Assembly: GCA_964358645.1 (NCBI GenBank)
Contig: CAYHPW010000019.1
Location: 1 to 48,001 of the forward strand
From: JBBTDV01 sp038042605
GTDB taxonomy: Bacteria; Bdellovibrionota; UBA1018
Reading direction: 5' to 3'
DNA: 48,001 bases
Positions 24,523 through 33,706 of the stretch are shown in pieces (the first letter of the stretch is position 1; every line of letters starts with the position of its first letter). The position numbers and the translations under genes are program-made. The notes beneath the pieces were generated by a model. It was given only the letters and a program-made list of their open reading frames with translations. It was not told the DNA's origin and did not search any database.

Positions 24523-25970
24523 ACGCTTCCGAGTTGAGCCGCGTTATTGAAGCAGTCGGAAAGGATCGCGGCATTAAAAAAGAAATAATAATAAGTGCGC
24601 TTGAGCAAGCGGTGCTTACAGCCGCACAAAAGAAATACGGCCCCACTGCCATTCTTGAAGCGCATTATAATACCGAGACAGGCGAGATAGACCTATTTCA
24701 GTTTAAAAAGGTGGTCGATAGCGAACCTGAAATGCTCGATGAAGCGGAAGAAATACCGATCGAGGAGGCCATAAAACTTGATCCAGAAGCAACCGTAGGT
24801 GACGAGTTGGGAGTAAGGGTCGAAGCGCCTGAATTCGGGCGTATTGACGCGCAAACAGCAAAGCAGGTCATATTCCAGAAAGTCAGGGATGCTGAACGCG
24901 AAATTATTTATAACGAATACATCAACCGCAAGGGCGAAATAATCACCGGGATCGCGCGCCGGATCGAACGTGGTAACCTTGTAATCGATCTCGGTAAAAC
25001 AGACGCGCTCTTACCGCGTTCCGAAATCATCCCGAGTGAGCAGTTTAAACCCGGCGACAGGGTCCAGGCATATCTTTTGGATGTTCTGTTGACCACGCGT
25101 GGGCCACAACTTTACCTGACAAGGACTTCACCAAAATATCTTATGAAGCTGTTTGAAGTTGAAGTTCCGGAAATCAGAGAGGAAATCGTTGAAATAAAGA
25201 CTTGCGCGCGCGAACCTGGCGCAAGATCAAAAATTGCGGTCATCTCCAAGGACCGAGATGTCGATCCGGTGGGTGCATGTGTAGGGATGAAGGGGATACG
25301 TGTTCAAAATGTCATACAAGAACTCAAGGGCGAGAAAATAGATATAATCCCATGGTCCGATAACCCAGCCATTTTTGTGCGTTCAGCCCTCGCACCGGCG
25401 GAAATTTCATCAATACGCGTAGATGAACGCAACAAAGCCATGGAGATAATGGTCGAAGACGACCAGCTTTCGTTGGCAATCGGAAGAAAGGGCCAAAACG
25501 TGCGCCTAGCGGCCCAACTTACCGGTTGGCGGATTGATATAATATCCAAAACCAAGCTTCAAAAGCGCATGGCTGAGGCAATCTTCAATTTACAGCATAT
25601 TGGAGGCATTAATGAAACAATGGCACAGGCTGTTTACCAGGCTGGCTATCTTAATGTAAAGCAGGTGGCCGAAGCCACAGTAGTAAATCTGCAGAAGATC
25701 GCTGGCTATGAGTCCGCTGAAAATGCTACAAAACTTAAAGAACAAGCTGCGGCCGTTGTCGACAAAGCAGGCGACATTCTTGCCGTAACGAATGTTGTTG
25801 AAGACGGAAAAGGAAGTTTTTCCGCCATTCCAACAACAGCTAAAGATGCAAAAGCTCTTGCTGAGGAGCGACTTAGAGAAATGATGCGCCAAGCTGGGGC
25901 TGAGGAAATTCCACAAGGGGATTCAAAGAGCCAAAGCACGTCTGGCGATTCAGAGAAAAAGGAAAGTTGA
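24519..25970 (+). CDS. nusA: Transcription elongation/termination factor NusA
   Basis: A 483-aa protein with the full order of domains. The N-terminal RNA-polymerase-binding domain is about residues 1-130, followed by an S1 domain (about 135-200, KGEIITGIARRIERGNLVID). Two KH domains follow with DPVGACVGMKGIRVQNVIQE and LAIGRKGQNVRLAAQLTGW. A C-terminal helix-hairpin-helix region has VAEATVVNLQKIAGYES, and the tail is short and charged. Binds RNA polymerase and modulates pausing, termination and antitermination. It is coupled to rimP by a 4-nt overlap. The terminator-like hairpin in the leader is a plausible site for autoregulation. Confidence 0.98.
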   Translation: MNASELSRVIEAVGKDRGIKKEIIISALEQAVLTAAQKKYGPTAILEAHYNTETGEIDLFQFKKVVDSEPEMLDEAEEIPIEEAIKLDPEATVGDELGVRVEAPEFGRIDAQTAKQVIFQKVRDAEREIIYNEYINRKGEIITGIARRIERGNLVIDLGKTDALLPRSEIIPSEQFKPGDRVQAYLLDVLLTTRGPQLYLTRTSPKYLMKLFEVEVPEIREEIVEIKTCAREPGARSKIAVISKDRDVDPVGACVGMKGIRVQNVIQELKGEKIDIIPWSDNPAIFVRSALAPAEISSIRVDERNKAMEIMVEDDQLSLAIGRKGQNVRLAAQLTGWRIDIISKTKLQKRMAEAIFNLQHIGGINETMAQAVYQAGYLNVKQVAEATVVNLQKIAGYESAENATKLKEQAAAVVDKAGDILAVTNVVEDGKGSFSAIPTTAKDAKALAEERLREMMRQAGAEEIPQGDSKSQSTSGDSEKKES

Positions 25971-26000
25971 TCGCTGATGGAACTTTCAGGAGACACGCAA

Positions 26001-28766
26001 ATGTCCGAGCAAGAAACGATGAAAGTATATGAGCTAGCGAAGGAACTAGGAATGGATTCTATGTCTTTGCTGGACAAGTTGCACGATCTCAAGATCACGG
26101 TTAAGAGCCACATGAGTGACTTAAACGCCAATGACCTGAAAGTCGTCCGCACTACTCTAAAAAAACCAACCGGATCACAGGAAAAAACTCCTAAGAAAAC
26201 AGCAGTTCGTACAAGGAAAAAGGCCAGCGTGGATACGAGCGCGGCACCCTCCACGGAAAAATCCGAGCCCTTGCCAGCGGTGGAAAAAAAAGCCGCGTCA
26301 CCAATCATACGCCGCAGGGTCAAATCAGATGGAGCTTCTGAAACTGTAAGCTCTGCCGTCGCGCCCATCGCCACACCCGTTACATCAGCAGGTGAGGAAA
26401 CCGCAGCAGAACCGCAACCGGAAGAACTCGCACATCTTAGCCCTGTAAGCCCGGCAGTTTCACAACCGGACTTGTCGGCAACTGAAACGATAAGCCAAAT
26501 AATTCAAGAAACAACGCAAGAACCAGCACCAAAAACAGCAAATGACGTCTTGATAACCGCTGATGCTGCGACGATGACTAAACAAGATACCGCTGCTGTG
26601 GCTGGACCAGCCCCCCAAGAGCCACCACCGCAAAAAAAACTTACAGGAGCGGCGCTATTACGAAAGAGCATTCTTAAAATCGTTGCACCAAAAACACCTA
26701 CAAAACCAACGGTCATCGAAGCAGCAAAAAAGACTGCCATAGGTGCGGCAGCTACTCCCGCAAAAATCAGGGGGACAACCACTCAAGACAAGGACGGCTA
26801 CAGAATCATCAAAATGACAAAAGAAAACCTCGATCAGATGGTCGAGGAAGAAGCCGCCCGCCGTCGCGGCGCCAAGGATGCAGACATTCGTCCGGAGGAT
26901 GTGCGTTTTGCTGATTATCGTAAAAAGGAAATGGTCTTCCTGCCGAAAAAGAAAAAGGTAACGATCGGCAAGGAACTCAAGAAAACCAAGATCACGGTTG
27001 CAAAAGCGCAGAAGCGTATCGTGGAAATGCAGGATTCCATTACCGTGCAGGATCTCGCAAATCAATTAAGCATCAAGGCCACTGACGTCATCAAGAAGCT
27101 TATGCAAATGGGCCAGATGGCTACCATTAATCAGGCACTCGATATGGACACCGCCACAATTATAGCTGGTGATTACCAGTTTGAAGTTAGAAATATTGCA
27201 TTTAACGAGGAAACGGCGCTCAAGCAGGAACCGGATAAACCCGAGCTGCTCCAGCCGCGCCCACCGGTTGTCACGATCATGGGCCATGTCGACCATGGCA
27301 AGACAACCCTTCTTGACGCTATAAGGGAAACGGATGTCGCAGCCGGAGAAGCCGGTGGGATAACCCAGCACATCGGTGCTTATACTGTAGAGAAAAACGG
27401 AAAGCTTATAACCTTCATAGATACCCCGGGCCATGAGGCGTTCACGGTCATGCGCGCGAGAGGCGCTAATGTAACAGATATAGTGATTCTCGTGGTTTCG
27501 GCCGATGACGGCGTGATGCCTCAAACACGCGAAGCCTTGAACCATGCTCAAGCAGCCAAAGTCCCGGTAATAGTGGCCATCAATAAGATCGATAAACCAG
27601 GTGCGAATCCTGAAAAAATCAAGCAGTCACTGGCCGAGTTAAATTTGCTGTCCGAAGATTGGGGCGGCGAAACGATGTTCATTCAGGTTTCAGCACTTAA
27701 GAAAACGAACATAGACAAGCTGCTCGACGCGATATTGTTGCAAGCCGAGATGCTTGAACTCAAGGCAAATCCTGGTGCGCTTGCCATCGGCACCGTGCTT
27801 GAAGCACGTCTCGAAAAGGGCCGCGGACCAGTGGTAAGTCTGCTAATAAGCAAAGGCACGTTAAAAGTCGGTGATCCTTTGGTGGCAGGGCAGGAAGCAG
27901 GCAAAATCAAGGCTCTGACAAATGACAAGGGCCAGCAGGTAAAATCAGCGGGACCCGGAATCGCCGTCGAGATGATTGGCCTCGAAGGAGTCCCCAATGC
28001 GGGCGAGCGCTTCAATGTTACAGCCGATGATTCAACTGCTCATAAGATCGTGGAACACAGGATTTCAAAACAACGTGATAAAACGACGGTCTTTTATGCC
28101 AAGATCAGCTTTGATGATCTTTTCTCGAAAATCCAGACAGGTGAAGTCAAAGAACTAGGCATTGTGCTTAAGGGGGATGTTTTCGGGTCTGTTGAAGCTA
28201 TACGTGAAAGCCTGAACAAACTTTCCAACGAAAAAGTTAAAATCAAGGTCATACATGCTGCGCCGGGTGGGATAACGGAAAGCGACGTCGTACTAGCCAG
28301 CGCATCTAATGCCATAATAATAGGCTTCAATGTCAGGCCTGAAACCAAGGCACGGCAATTGGCTGAAGCTGAGCACATAGAAATCAAGACCTACAGCATA
28401 ATTTATGAGCTTACGGATGATGTGAAGAAAGCCATGACCGGATTGTTGGATAAAAAGAAGGTCGAGAAATTCCTCGGCAGGGCCGAAGTCAGGCAGATAT
28501 TCACGGTACCAAAGATTGGGGTCATAGCTGGCTCATCGGTCGTTGATGGGAAAATAATCCGCGGTGCTAATCTCAGGCTGTTAAGAGACAGCAGGATAAT
28601 ATTCGAAGGGAAAATGTCCTCCCTCCGACGATTCAAGGATGATGCAAAAGAAGTGGCGAGCGGTTTTGAATGTGGCATCGGCATAGAGAATTATCAGGAC
28701 CTCAAACCTGGTGACATTATTGAGGCGTATAACATAGAGGCCGTCAGCCAGACCCTGGAAAGCTAA
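26001..28766 (+). CDS. infB: Translation initiation factor IF-2
   Basis: A GTPase that brings initiator tRNA to the ribosome. The start is set at ATG 26001, where AGGAGA lies seven nt upstream and the product begins MSEQETMKVYELAKELGM, the usual IF2_N helix. An ATG at 25977 has no such site. A long Ala/Pro/Thr/Lys-rich linker (about residues 50-290) precedes a second IF2_N-like domain and then the G domain. The G domain has MGHVDHGKTTLLD (G1), DTPGHEAFT (G3) and AINKID (G4). C-terminal domains II-IV are complete. The length of about 920 aa is normal for a bacterial IF-2 with an extended linker. Confidence 0.98.
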   Translation: MSEQETMKVYELAKELGMDSMSLLDKLHDLKITVKSHMSDLNANDLKVVRTTLKKPTGSQEKTPKKTAVRTRKKASVDTSAAPSTEKSEPLPAVEKKAASPIIRRRVKSDGASETVSSAVAPIATPVTSAGEETAAEPQPEELAHLSPVSPAVSQPDLSATETISQIIQETTQEPAPKTANDVLITADAATMTKQDTAAVAGPAPQEPPPQKKLTGAALLRKSILKIVAPKTPTKPTVIEAAKKTAIGAAATPAKIRGTTTQDKDGYRIIKMTKENLDQMVEEEAARRRGAKDADIRPEDVRFADYRKKEMVFLPKKKKVTIGKELKKTKITVAKAQKRIVEMQDSITVQDLANQLSIKATDVIKKLMQMGQMATINQALDMDTATIIAGDYQFEVRNIAFNEETALKQEPDKPELLQPRPPVVTIMGHVDHGKTTLLDAIRETDVAAGEAGGITQHIGAYTVEKNGKLITFIDTPGHEAFTVMRARGANVTDIVILVVSADDGVMPQTREALNHAQAAKVPVIVAINKIDKPGANPEKIKQSLAELNLLSEDWGGETMFIQVSALKKTNIDKLLDAILLQAEMLELKANPGALAIGTVLEARLEKGRGPVVSLLISKGTLKVGDPLVAGQEAGKIKALTNDKGQQVKSAGPGIAVEMIGLEGVPNAGERFNVTADDSTAHKIVEHRISKQRDKTTVFYAKISFDDLFSKIQTGEVKELGIVLKGDVFGSVEAIRESLNKLSNEKVKIKVIHAAPGGITESDVVLASASNAIIIGFNVRPETKARQLAEAEHIEIKTYSIIYELTDDVKKAMTGLLDKKKVEKFLGRAEVRQIFTVPKIGVIAGSSVVDGKIIRGANLRLLRDSRIIFEGKMSSLRRFKDDAKEVASGFECGIGIENYQDLKPGDIIEAYNIEAVSQTLES

Positions 28767-28773
28767 AAGTTAT

Positions 28774-29136
28774 ATGCAACCGACACGCAGGGCACGATTG
28801 CAGGCTGTGATACAAGAGGAGCTTTCGCTGCTGATAAAGCGCGAACTCAAGGATCCCAGGGTCCCTTCGCTTACTATCACTGCAGTTGAGCTTTCGCATG
28901 ATGCCGGGCAGGCCACTGTGTTTATCACGATCCTTGGTAGCGGCGGAGATGCACCAGCAAATGAGATACGCGAGTGCCTGACAGGCCTGGCGTCAGCGTC
29001 AGGATTCCTGAGAAGACAACTTGGCCAGGTAGTGAACACGCGCTGGATCCCGGTGCTTACCTTCAAGGAAGATAAGGGATTCGCAAATGTCATGCGCATA
29101 CATGAGCTGCTGAAAAAAATCTCTGACACTACTTGA
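28774..29136 (+). CDS. rbfA: Ribosome-binding factor A
   Basis: A small 30S maturation factor of 120 aa with a KH-like fold. The family pattern is RRARLQAVIQEELSLLIKRE, LKDPRVPSLTITAVELSHD, ATVFITI and LRRQLGQVVNTRWIPVLTF. It lies 7 nt after infB and 12 nt before truB, the classical order infB-rbfA-truB. No clear SD sequence is present, so translation may depend on coupling to infB. Confidence 0.96.
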   Translation: MQPTRRARLQAVIQEELSLLIKRELKDPRVPSLTITAVELSHDAGQATVFITILGSGGDAPANEIRECLTGLASASGFLRRQLGQVVNTRWIPVLTFKEDKGFANVMRIHELLKKISDTT

Positions 29137-29148
29137 TCGAGGGCGGGT

Positions 29149-30102
29149 ATGAGCAGACAAATCAGCGGGGCACTTCTCGTCAACAAACATCGTGACATAA
29201 CATCGTTTGGAATTATTGAAGCAATTAGAAAGAGCTTTACAAAAAAATTCCCAAAAATGGGGCACGGAGGTACTCTTGATCCGTTCGCCACCGGACTGCT
29301 TATCGTGTGCTGTGGCGACGCCGTCAAGCTTGCTAGATATTTTCTTGGTTCGGATAAATCTTACGAAGGGATGATTAAATTTGGTGAAACCACGGTCACT
29401 GGTGACCCGACCGTACCTGCTTCTGAAACTTCAGATAAACTGCCGGCATCCATAGAGGAAATAAGAGAGACAGCCATAAAACTTACCATGCAGCCTTATA
29501 TCCAGATCCCCCCCATGTATTCGGCGAAGAAGAAAAACGGCAAACCTCTTTATGAACTAGCCAGGGCAGGAATCGAAGTTGAACGGGAAGAAAAAATCTG
29601 CTTCATACGAAAATTTGATATCCAGGCCTATGATAAACCAAGGGCAAGGTTTTCGCTGGCATGTGGTTCCGGCACTTATGTGAGGACGCTTGCGCAGGAC
29701 CTCGGCCGATTGCTTGGATCGGTGGCTTTGTTGGAAAATCTGCATCGAGTCTCATCAGGCCCATTCGATGTGTCAGATTCCTGGAGTACGGAACAAATTG
29801 CGGAAGCCATGGCACAGTCAAAATGTTTTGACGAAATGCCATGCTGGGTGCCGTTTGACAGCCTGCTGAAAGGCTATCCGCATGCGATAGCCACAGCAGA
29901 AGAGGCTAATGACCTTTTCCACGGACGTCAACATGCCTTGTTTAATATACTCCGCCGCGCTGAATTTAATGAGGAGTCGGATCCAAATGATCAAACAGCC
30001 AAGTCTAGAGTTGCTGTTTACTGTGAAAGTAAACTGGTGGCGGTCGCCTGCCAAAATGGAAAGACATGGCAATTAGAACGCGTGTTCAACCGAGAGGTTT
30101 AA
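29149..30102 (+). CDS. truB: tRNA pseudouridine-55 synthase
   Basis: Makes pseudouridine 55 in the T-loop of tRNAs. The catalytic Asp is in GHGGTLDPFATGLL. Other family segments are the N-terminal LLVNKHRDITSF, PPMYSAKKKNGKPLYELAR and CGSGTYVRTLAQDLG. A C-terminal PUA-like part follows from about residue 240. The start follows GAGGGCGGGT. It closes the rimP operon; its end overlaps the convergent HEAT-protein gene by 4 nt. Confidence 0.97.
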   Translation: MSRQISGALLVNKHRDITSFGIIEAIRKSFTKKFPKMGHGGTLDPFATGLLIVCCGDAVKLARYFLGSDKSYEGMIKFGETTVTGDPTVPASETSDKLPASIEEIRETAIKLTMQPYIQIPPMYSAKKKNGKPLYELARAGIEVEREEKICFIRKFDIQAYDKPRARFSLACGSGTYVRTLAQDLGRLLGSVALLENLHRVSSGPFDVSDSWSTEQIAEAMAQSKCFDEMPCWVPFDSLLKGYPHAIATAEEANDLFHGRQHALFNILRRAEFNEESDPNDQTAKSRVAVYCESKLVAVACQNGKTWQLERVFNREV

Positions 30103-30830
30103 TTTTTAAAAGACTCCAGGGCTAGAGCGGCCTGGGATTTGAGTTCTCCCTCTTCCATGTTTTTCATTAACGCTGAAAGCTTAGGCGCGGCGGACCGTGC
30201 TTTTAATTGCACAAGCCCTGCTATGGCCCATTTGGGAACCCAAAGCGGCTTACCCCTGCTGTAATTCGACTTGTCCTCGAGCACCGCGAGCAATGCATCG
30301 CTTGCGCCTTTTGGTTTTAACTTCACGATGGTGTTCACGGCTTCGACCCTAACGACAAGTGCAGGATCCTTCAAAAGTGGCAGCACGGACTTCGCCGCTG
30401 ATGGATCATTTAGCGCACTAAGCACGCGCAAAATACCGCTCCTTATCATCCATGACCGGTCTTTTAGTAACGGAAGCACACGGCTGTTAATCGAAGGCAA
30501 GGAACCACCTAGTTTTGATGCACCCATGAGTGCTATGTACCGTTCTGAATCTGCTACTTTTACGTCAAATGCTATTTTAAGAAGTGGCTCAACTGCATCG
30601 GGTCCATAGCTAGCTTCCCAATCACCTAGCATACGCGCAAAGTCACCTCTTGTTTTACTGGCTGCTTTAACAAAGGATCTCTTTTTTAGGTCAGACTTGA
30701 TTACCTCAACAGGAGGAACAGAAGCATTAAGTGTTTTTCCAGAACAAACAAAGACACATATCACGGCAAACAAGCACAGCTTACTTGCCCAACATTTTTT
30801 CAAATTCAGCGACCAAATCTGCATCGGCAT
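30099..30830 (-). CDS. Exported HEAT-repeat protein
   Basis: The C-terminal 200 residues are HEAT-type helical repeats (YIALMGASKLGGSLPSI, LPLLKDRSWMIRSGILRVLS, LPLLKDPALVVRVEAVNTIV, LLAVLEDKS), a protein-binding scaffold. The hydrophobic stretch LCLFAVICVFVC ahead of them, then NA|SVPP, is a signal peptide. The frame is open much further upstream, but that part lies inside the coiled-coil gene. The ATG at 30830 is a reasonable start; ATG 30824 and TTG 30803 are alternatives. Its start is thus nested within the end of the upstream gene by about 50 nt. Expected location is periplasm; the partner is unknown. Confidence 0.75.
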   Translation of the reverse strand: MPMQIWSLNLKKCWASKLCLFAVICVFVCSGKTLNASVPPVEVIKSDLKKRSFVKAASKTRGDFARMLGDWEASYGPDAVEPLLKIAFDVKVADSERYIALMGASKLGGSLPSINSRVLPLLKDRSWMIRSGILRVLSALNDPSAAKSVLPLLKDPALVVRVEAVNTIVKLKPKGASDALLAVLEDKSNYSRGKPLWVPKWAIAGLVQLKARSAAPKLSALMKNMEEGELKSQAALALESFKN

Positions 30831-31836
30831 TGGGATCTTCATCTCCAGCGTGAGAAGCCTTTCTTGGTGGTAAACCGGATTCGTGCTCTTTTTGTGTGTT
30901 GATATTTTCTTCCGGTTCATCGGTTTGGCCTGGTTTTTGGGGCTTTGCCGGCTGCAAACTTTTTTCCACTTCCTCGACAAGTCCGTTAAAAAGCGCATCT
31001 TCTCCGGTTGGTTCAACCGATATTTGTTCTTCACTTATATTTTCGGTTACATTCTCTGGTGTATCCTCTGGTATATTTTCTGGTGCGGTTTCCTGAACTG
31101 TCTCTTCTTCCGCTTCAATGTTTGAATTTCCAGAGACAAGCACCTCTTCATTTGAAAGATCTTCAACTGCCGAGCCAGCAACCCTGACCATGGATGTATC
31201 AGCATTACCTAATCCGGAGATCCTTGTTTTTAACTGCAGGTTTTCCTGCTGCAGGCGTTTAAGATTAGCAAGATCATCCTCGATGACGCTATATTCTGAT
31301 AACCTGCTTTCAAGTGTCTGCAACTTCCTCTTGAGCTCCGCTATCAATGCGGAATCATCGGCGCTGGCATTTTCAGCATTTGAACCAGCAGCCTTGATGT
31401 CATCAAGTTCCTGCAACAGCCTTGTTTTCTCGGATAATATTTGCTCTATCTTCACCGCTTGTTCGGCTACTTGTTTTTCAAGAACGGCGAATTTCGAAAG
31501 CTTTTCCTCTAGTGCCGGGTCAACAGCGGTGGGTGCCTGTGACTGTGTTTCCTGGGGTTGTATGGCTGGAGCAGCAAGCGGTTTCTCCAAGTGATGCGTT
31601 TGAGCCTCAATCAGAAGCCCGAATAACTGTGACCTGAGGTGTTTCGCATCGTATATTAATGTATTTAGGTAATCCTTCATAACACCATCTGGTACGGCGT
31701 CTCCAATCACGCCGAACCTGCGTTTTTTCATGATCCAAAAAGCTGAATAAACCGCGCCTAGGATCGAGAGGATAAGAGCCTCGAACAACAATGCTTCAGC
31801 AGAAAATTTAGAGAAGAAATAAACCCAGGATCTCAT
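30781..31836 (-). CDS. Inner-membrane protein with long coiled coil and acidic tail
   Basis: A 351-aa product. One N-terminal membrane helix (residues about 14-35, ALLFEALILSILGAVYSAF) is followed by MKKRRFG, which favours a cytoplasmic C-terminal part. Residues about 105-210 form a coiled coil (KLSKFAVLEKQVAEQAVKIE, ELKRKLQTLESRLSEY). The last 120 residues are acidic and disordered with ENIPEDTPENVTENI-type short repeats. It has a strong ribosome site (GGAGG before ATG). No named family was recognised; it may be a scaffold coupled with the exported HEAT protein downstream. Confidence 0.75.
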   Translation of the reverse strand: MRSWVYFFSKFSAEALLFEALILSILGAVYSAFWIMKKRRFGVIGDAVPDGVMKDYLNTLIYDAKHLRSQLFGLLIEAQTHHLEKPLAAPAIQPQETQSQAPTAVDPALEEKLSKFAVLEKQVAEQAVKIEQILSEKTRLLQELDDIKAAGSNAENASADDSALIAELKRKLQTLESRLSEYSVIEDDLANLKRLQQENLQLKTRISGLGNADTSMVRVAGSAVEDLSNEEVLVSGNSNIEAEEETVQETAPENIPEDTPENVTENISEEQISVEPTGEDALFNGLVEEVEKSLQPAKPQKPGQTDEPEENINTQKEHESGLPPRKASHAGDEDPNADADLVAEFEKMLGK

Positions 31837-31912
31837 CCTGAACCTCCACCCATGTTTATATAATTGTAGGAAGCATCAGTAGATGTGTCAAAGCAAGAAT
31901 CCCAAAACTGCA

Positions 31913-32725
31913 CTAACTCTTATAGGCAAGAACTTTTATAAGAGAGGGATGCAATATGCGGTTTGAGGCCAATATTTGTTTGCCGGTAAGGGAGAACTCA
32001 TTTCCTGTAAAATCAGTAACCTTCCCGCCTGCTTCTGTAACCAGCAAGATGCCGGCGGCCATGTCCCAGGGTGAAAGCTGCCGTTCCCAAAAACCGTCAA
32101 AAACTCCACGCGCCATATATGCTAAATCAAGCGCGGCGCTTCCAGGACGGCGTATAGCCCTCGCCGTCTCCGTTAGTTTTTCAAAAGCGATCATCTCATC
32201 GTGTAATGTACCTGCCTTGAGATAAGAAAAACCGGTGGTAAGCAATGAATTTCTCAATCTACTGGTCTTTGAAACCTTGATGCGCTTGCCGTTTAAATAT
32301 GCGCCCCCGCCCAATATCGCGGAGTAGGTGTCACGCAGGACCGGATGGTACACAACCCCGGCGACGATGCAGCCAAGCCACTCAGCAGCCACCGAAACAC
32401 AGAACATGGGGAAGCCGTGAACATAATTCGTTGTTCCATCCAAGGGATCTATTATCCATCGCCCCGCGCCAGAATTTCCGGAAGCCCCAGCTTCTTCGGA
32501 AAGAAAACTAAATTCGGGGAACTTGCCCAGCAGCGTCTTGATAACGGCATCCTCTGCCGCCACATCCGCGCTTGTAACAAGACCAGCGTCTTTCTTTTCG
32601 CTGATGCTGAGGCGTTTGCCGAAGTGGCGAAGCAGGATCTCGCCTGCTTTATGTGCTGATTTTATCGCGGCATCGCGCAAACTCTCTAAAGGTGGCATTG
32701 AAATACCGCGCTTGATCCTAATCAT
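31913..32725 (-). CDS. suhB: Inositol-monophosphatase-family enzyme (SuhB-like)
   Basis: The metal-dependent phosphatase signature is complete: LSEEAG, then WIIDPLDGTTNYVHGFPMF, and near the C-terminus RQLSPWDMAAGILLVTEAGG. The length of 270 aa is normal. Family members hydrolyse myo-inositol phosphates or related sugar phosphates. SuhB also binds NusA-containing antitermination complexes in E. coli; whether it does here is unknown, although nusA lies 6 kb away. The ATG at 32725 overlaps the stop of the aminotransferase gene (ATGA), which favours it over the Met at residue 10. Confidence 0.9.
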   Translation of the reverse strand: MIRIKRGISMPPLESLRDAAIKSAHKAGEILLRHFGKRLSISEKKDAGLVTSADVAAEDAVIKTLLGKFPEFSFLSEEAGASGNSGAGRWIIDPLDGTTNYVHGFPMFCVSVAAEWLGCIVAGVVYHPVLRDTYSAILGGGAYLNGKRIKVSKTSRLRNSLLTTGFSYLKAGTLHDEMIAFEKLTETARAIRRPGSAALDLAYMARGVFDGFWERQLSPWDMAAGILLVTEAGGKVTDFTGNEFSLTGKQILASNRILHPSLIKVLAYKS

Positions 32726-33636
32726 AACGACAGAGATTCCTTAAAAGCATGATGGAGTTTTTTGGTGATCGGCCACTGTCCATTTCCCACCTGTCTTCCG
32801 TCAATACGTTCAACCGGCATTACCTCTTTAAGCGTACTGGTGACAAATATCTCATCAGCATCATAAAGTCTCTGCGCCGGAAAAAGCACTTCGCGCATTT
32901 CGATGCCAAGTTTTCCTGCCAAACTCATAACGTAGCGCCTCGTGATCCCGTCAAGTATGCCGACACTTAACGGTGGTGTGGCAATGATTCCACGGTGGAC
33001 ATAGAACATGTTAAAAGTCGTCCCTTCGGTAACAAATCCCTCGGCATCGCAAAGAATGGCATCGTCATAGCCTTCTGATGATGCCTCCAGATATGCGAGC
33101 AGATTGTTTAAATAGTTTCCTGACTTCATCGCTGGATCAAGAGCGCGCGGGTCATTTCTAAGGCGTTGTGAAATTTGTAAATGCACCCCACCATGGTTAT
33201 TATTATGATTATGGTGATCATGGCGTGCAGCTGAAAAAGCCTCGACTGATTGCAAGATAATGGCATATTTCGTTGTGCTTGTTAAGCACGGTAGCCCAAA
33301 GCCTATTCGTCCCGTACCGCGGCTTATGATGAGCCTCGCGTAAACATCGGTATTTTTACAGCCGTTCGTGGATTTAAAAGCATCGAACGTGCGCAGCAAC
33401 TCATCGCGGTAATGAGCAGTAGACTGGCCGAGCAACATCCTGCAAAGCCGCGCAGAACCCTCAAGCCGCGACAGGTGTTCATCCAAGAGAAAAAAATGTC
33501 CATTGTAACTGCGTATTACCTCATACAAGCTGTCGCCGTATAGGTATCCACGGTCAAAAACTGAGATATTTGCGAGGTCGGAGCTACTTTCGGTATGCTG
33601 AATCTCACCGTTTATGTTGATAATCACGTTTTGCAT
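32722..33636 (-). CDS. Class IV PLP aminotransferase (branched-chain/D-amino-acid aminotransferase or ADC-lyase type)
   Basis: A fold-type IV enzyme of 304 aa. Landmarks are NISVFDRGYLYGDSLYEVIR, the PLP-Lys segment MKSGNYLNNLLAYLEA, and GFVTEGTTFNMFYV before VGILDGITRRYV. Members include IlvE, D-alanine aminotransferase and PabC, which cannot be separated by eye; the length of about 300 aa suits any of them. The start is ATG 33636 (MQNVIININGEI); upstream residues in the same frame would run into the divergent hflX gene. An unusual His/Asn-rich loop (RHDHHNHNNNHGGVH) interrupts the usual strand before QRLRNDP. It is coupled to the phosphatase gene downstream. Confidence 0.9.
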   Translation of the reverse strand: MQNVIININGEIQHTESSSDLANISVFDRGYLYGDSLYEVIRSYNGHFFLLDEHLSRLEGSARLCRMLLGQSTAHYRDELLRTFDAFKSTNGCKNTDVYARLIISRGTGRIGFGLPCLTSTTKYAIILQSVEAFSAARHDHHNHNNNHGGVHLQISQRLRNDPRALDPAMKSGNYLNNLLAYLEASSEGYDDAILCDAEGFVTEGTTFNMFYVHRGIIATPPLSVGILDGITRRYVMSLAGKLGIEMREVLFPAQRLYDADEIFVTSTLKEVMPVERIDGRQVGNGQWPITKKLHHAFKESLSL

Positions 33637-33706
33637 TACATACCGACTTTCGTTTAAGTTCTTGCCAAATAAAACAGAAATCTGCAAAGCATAATAACTA
33701 GTACCA

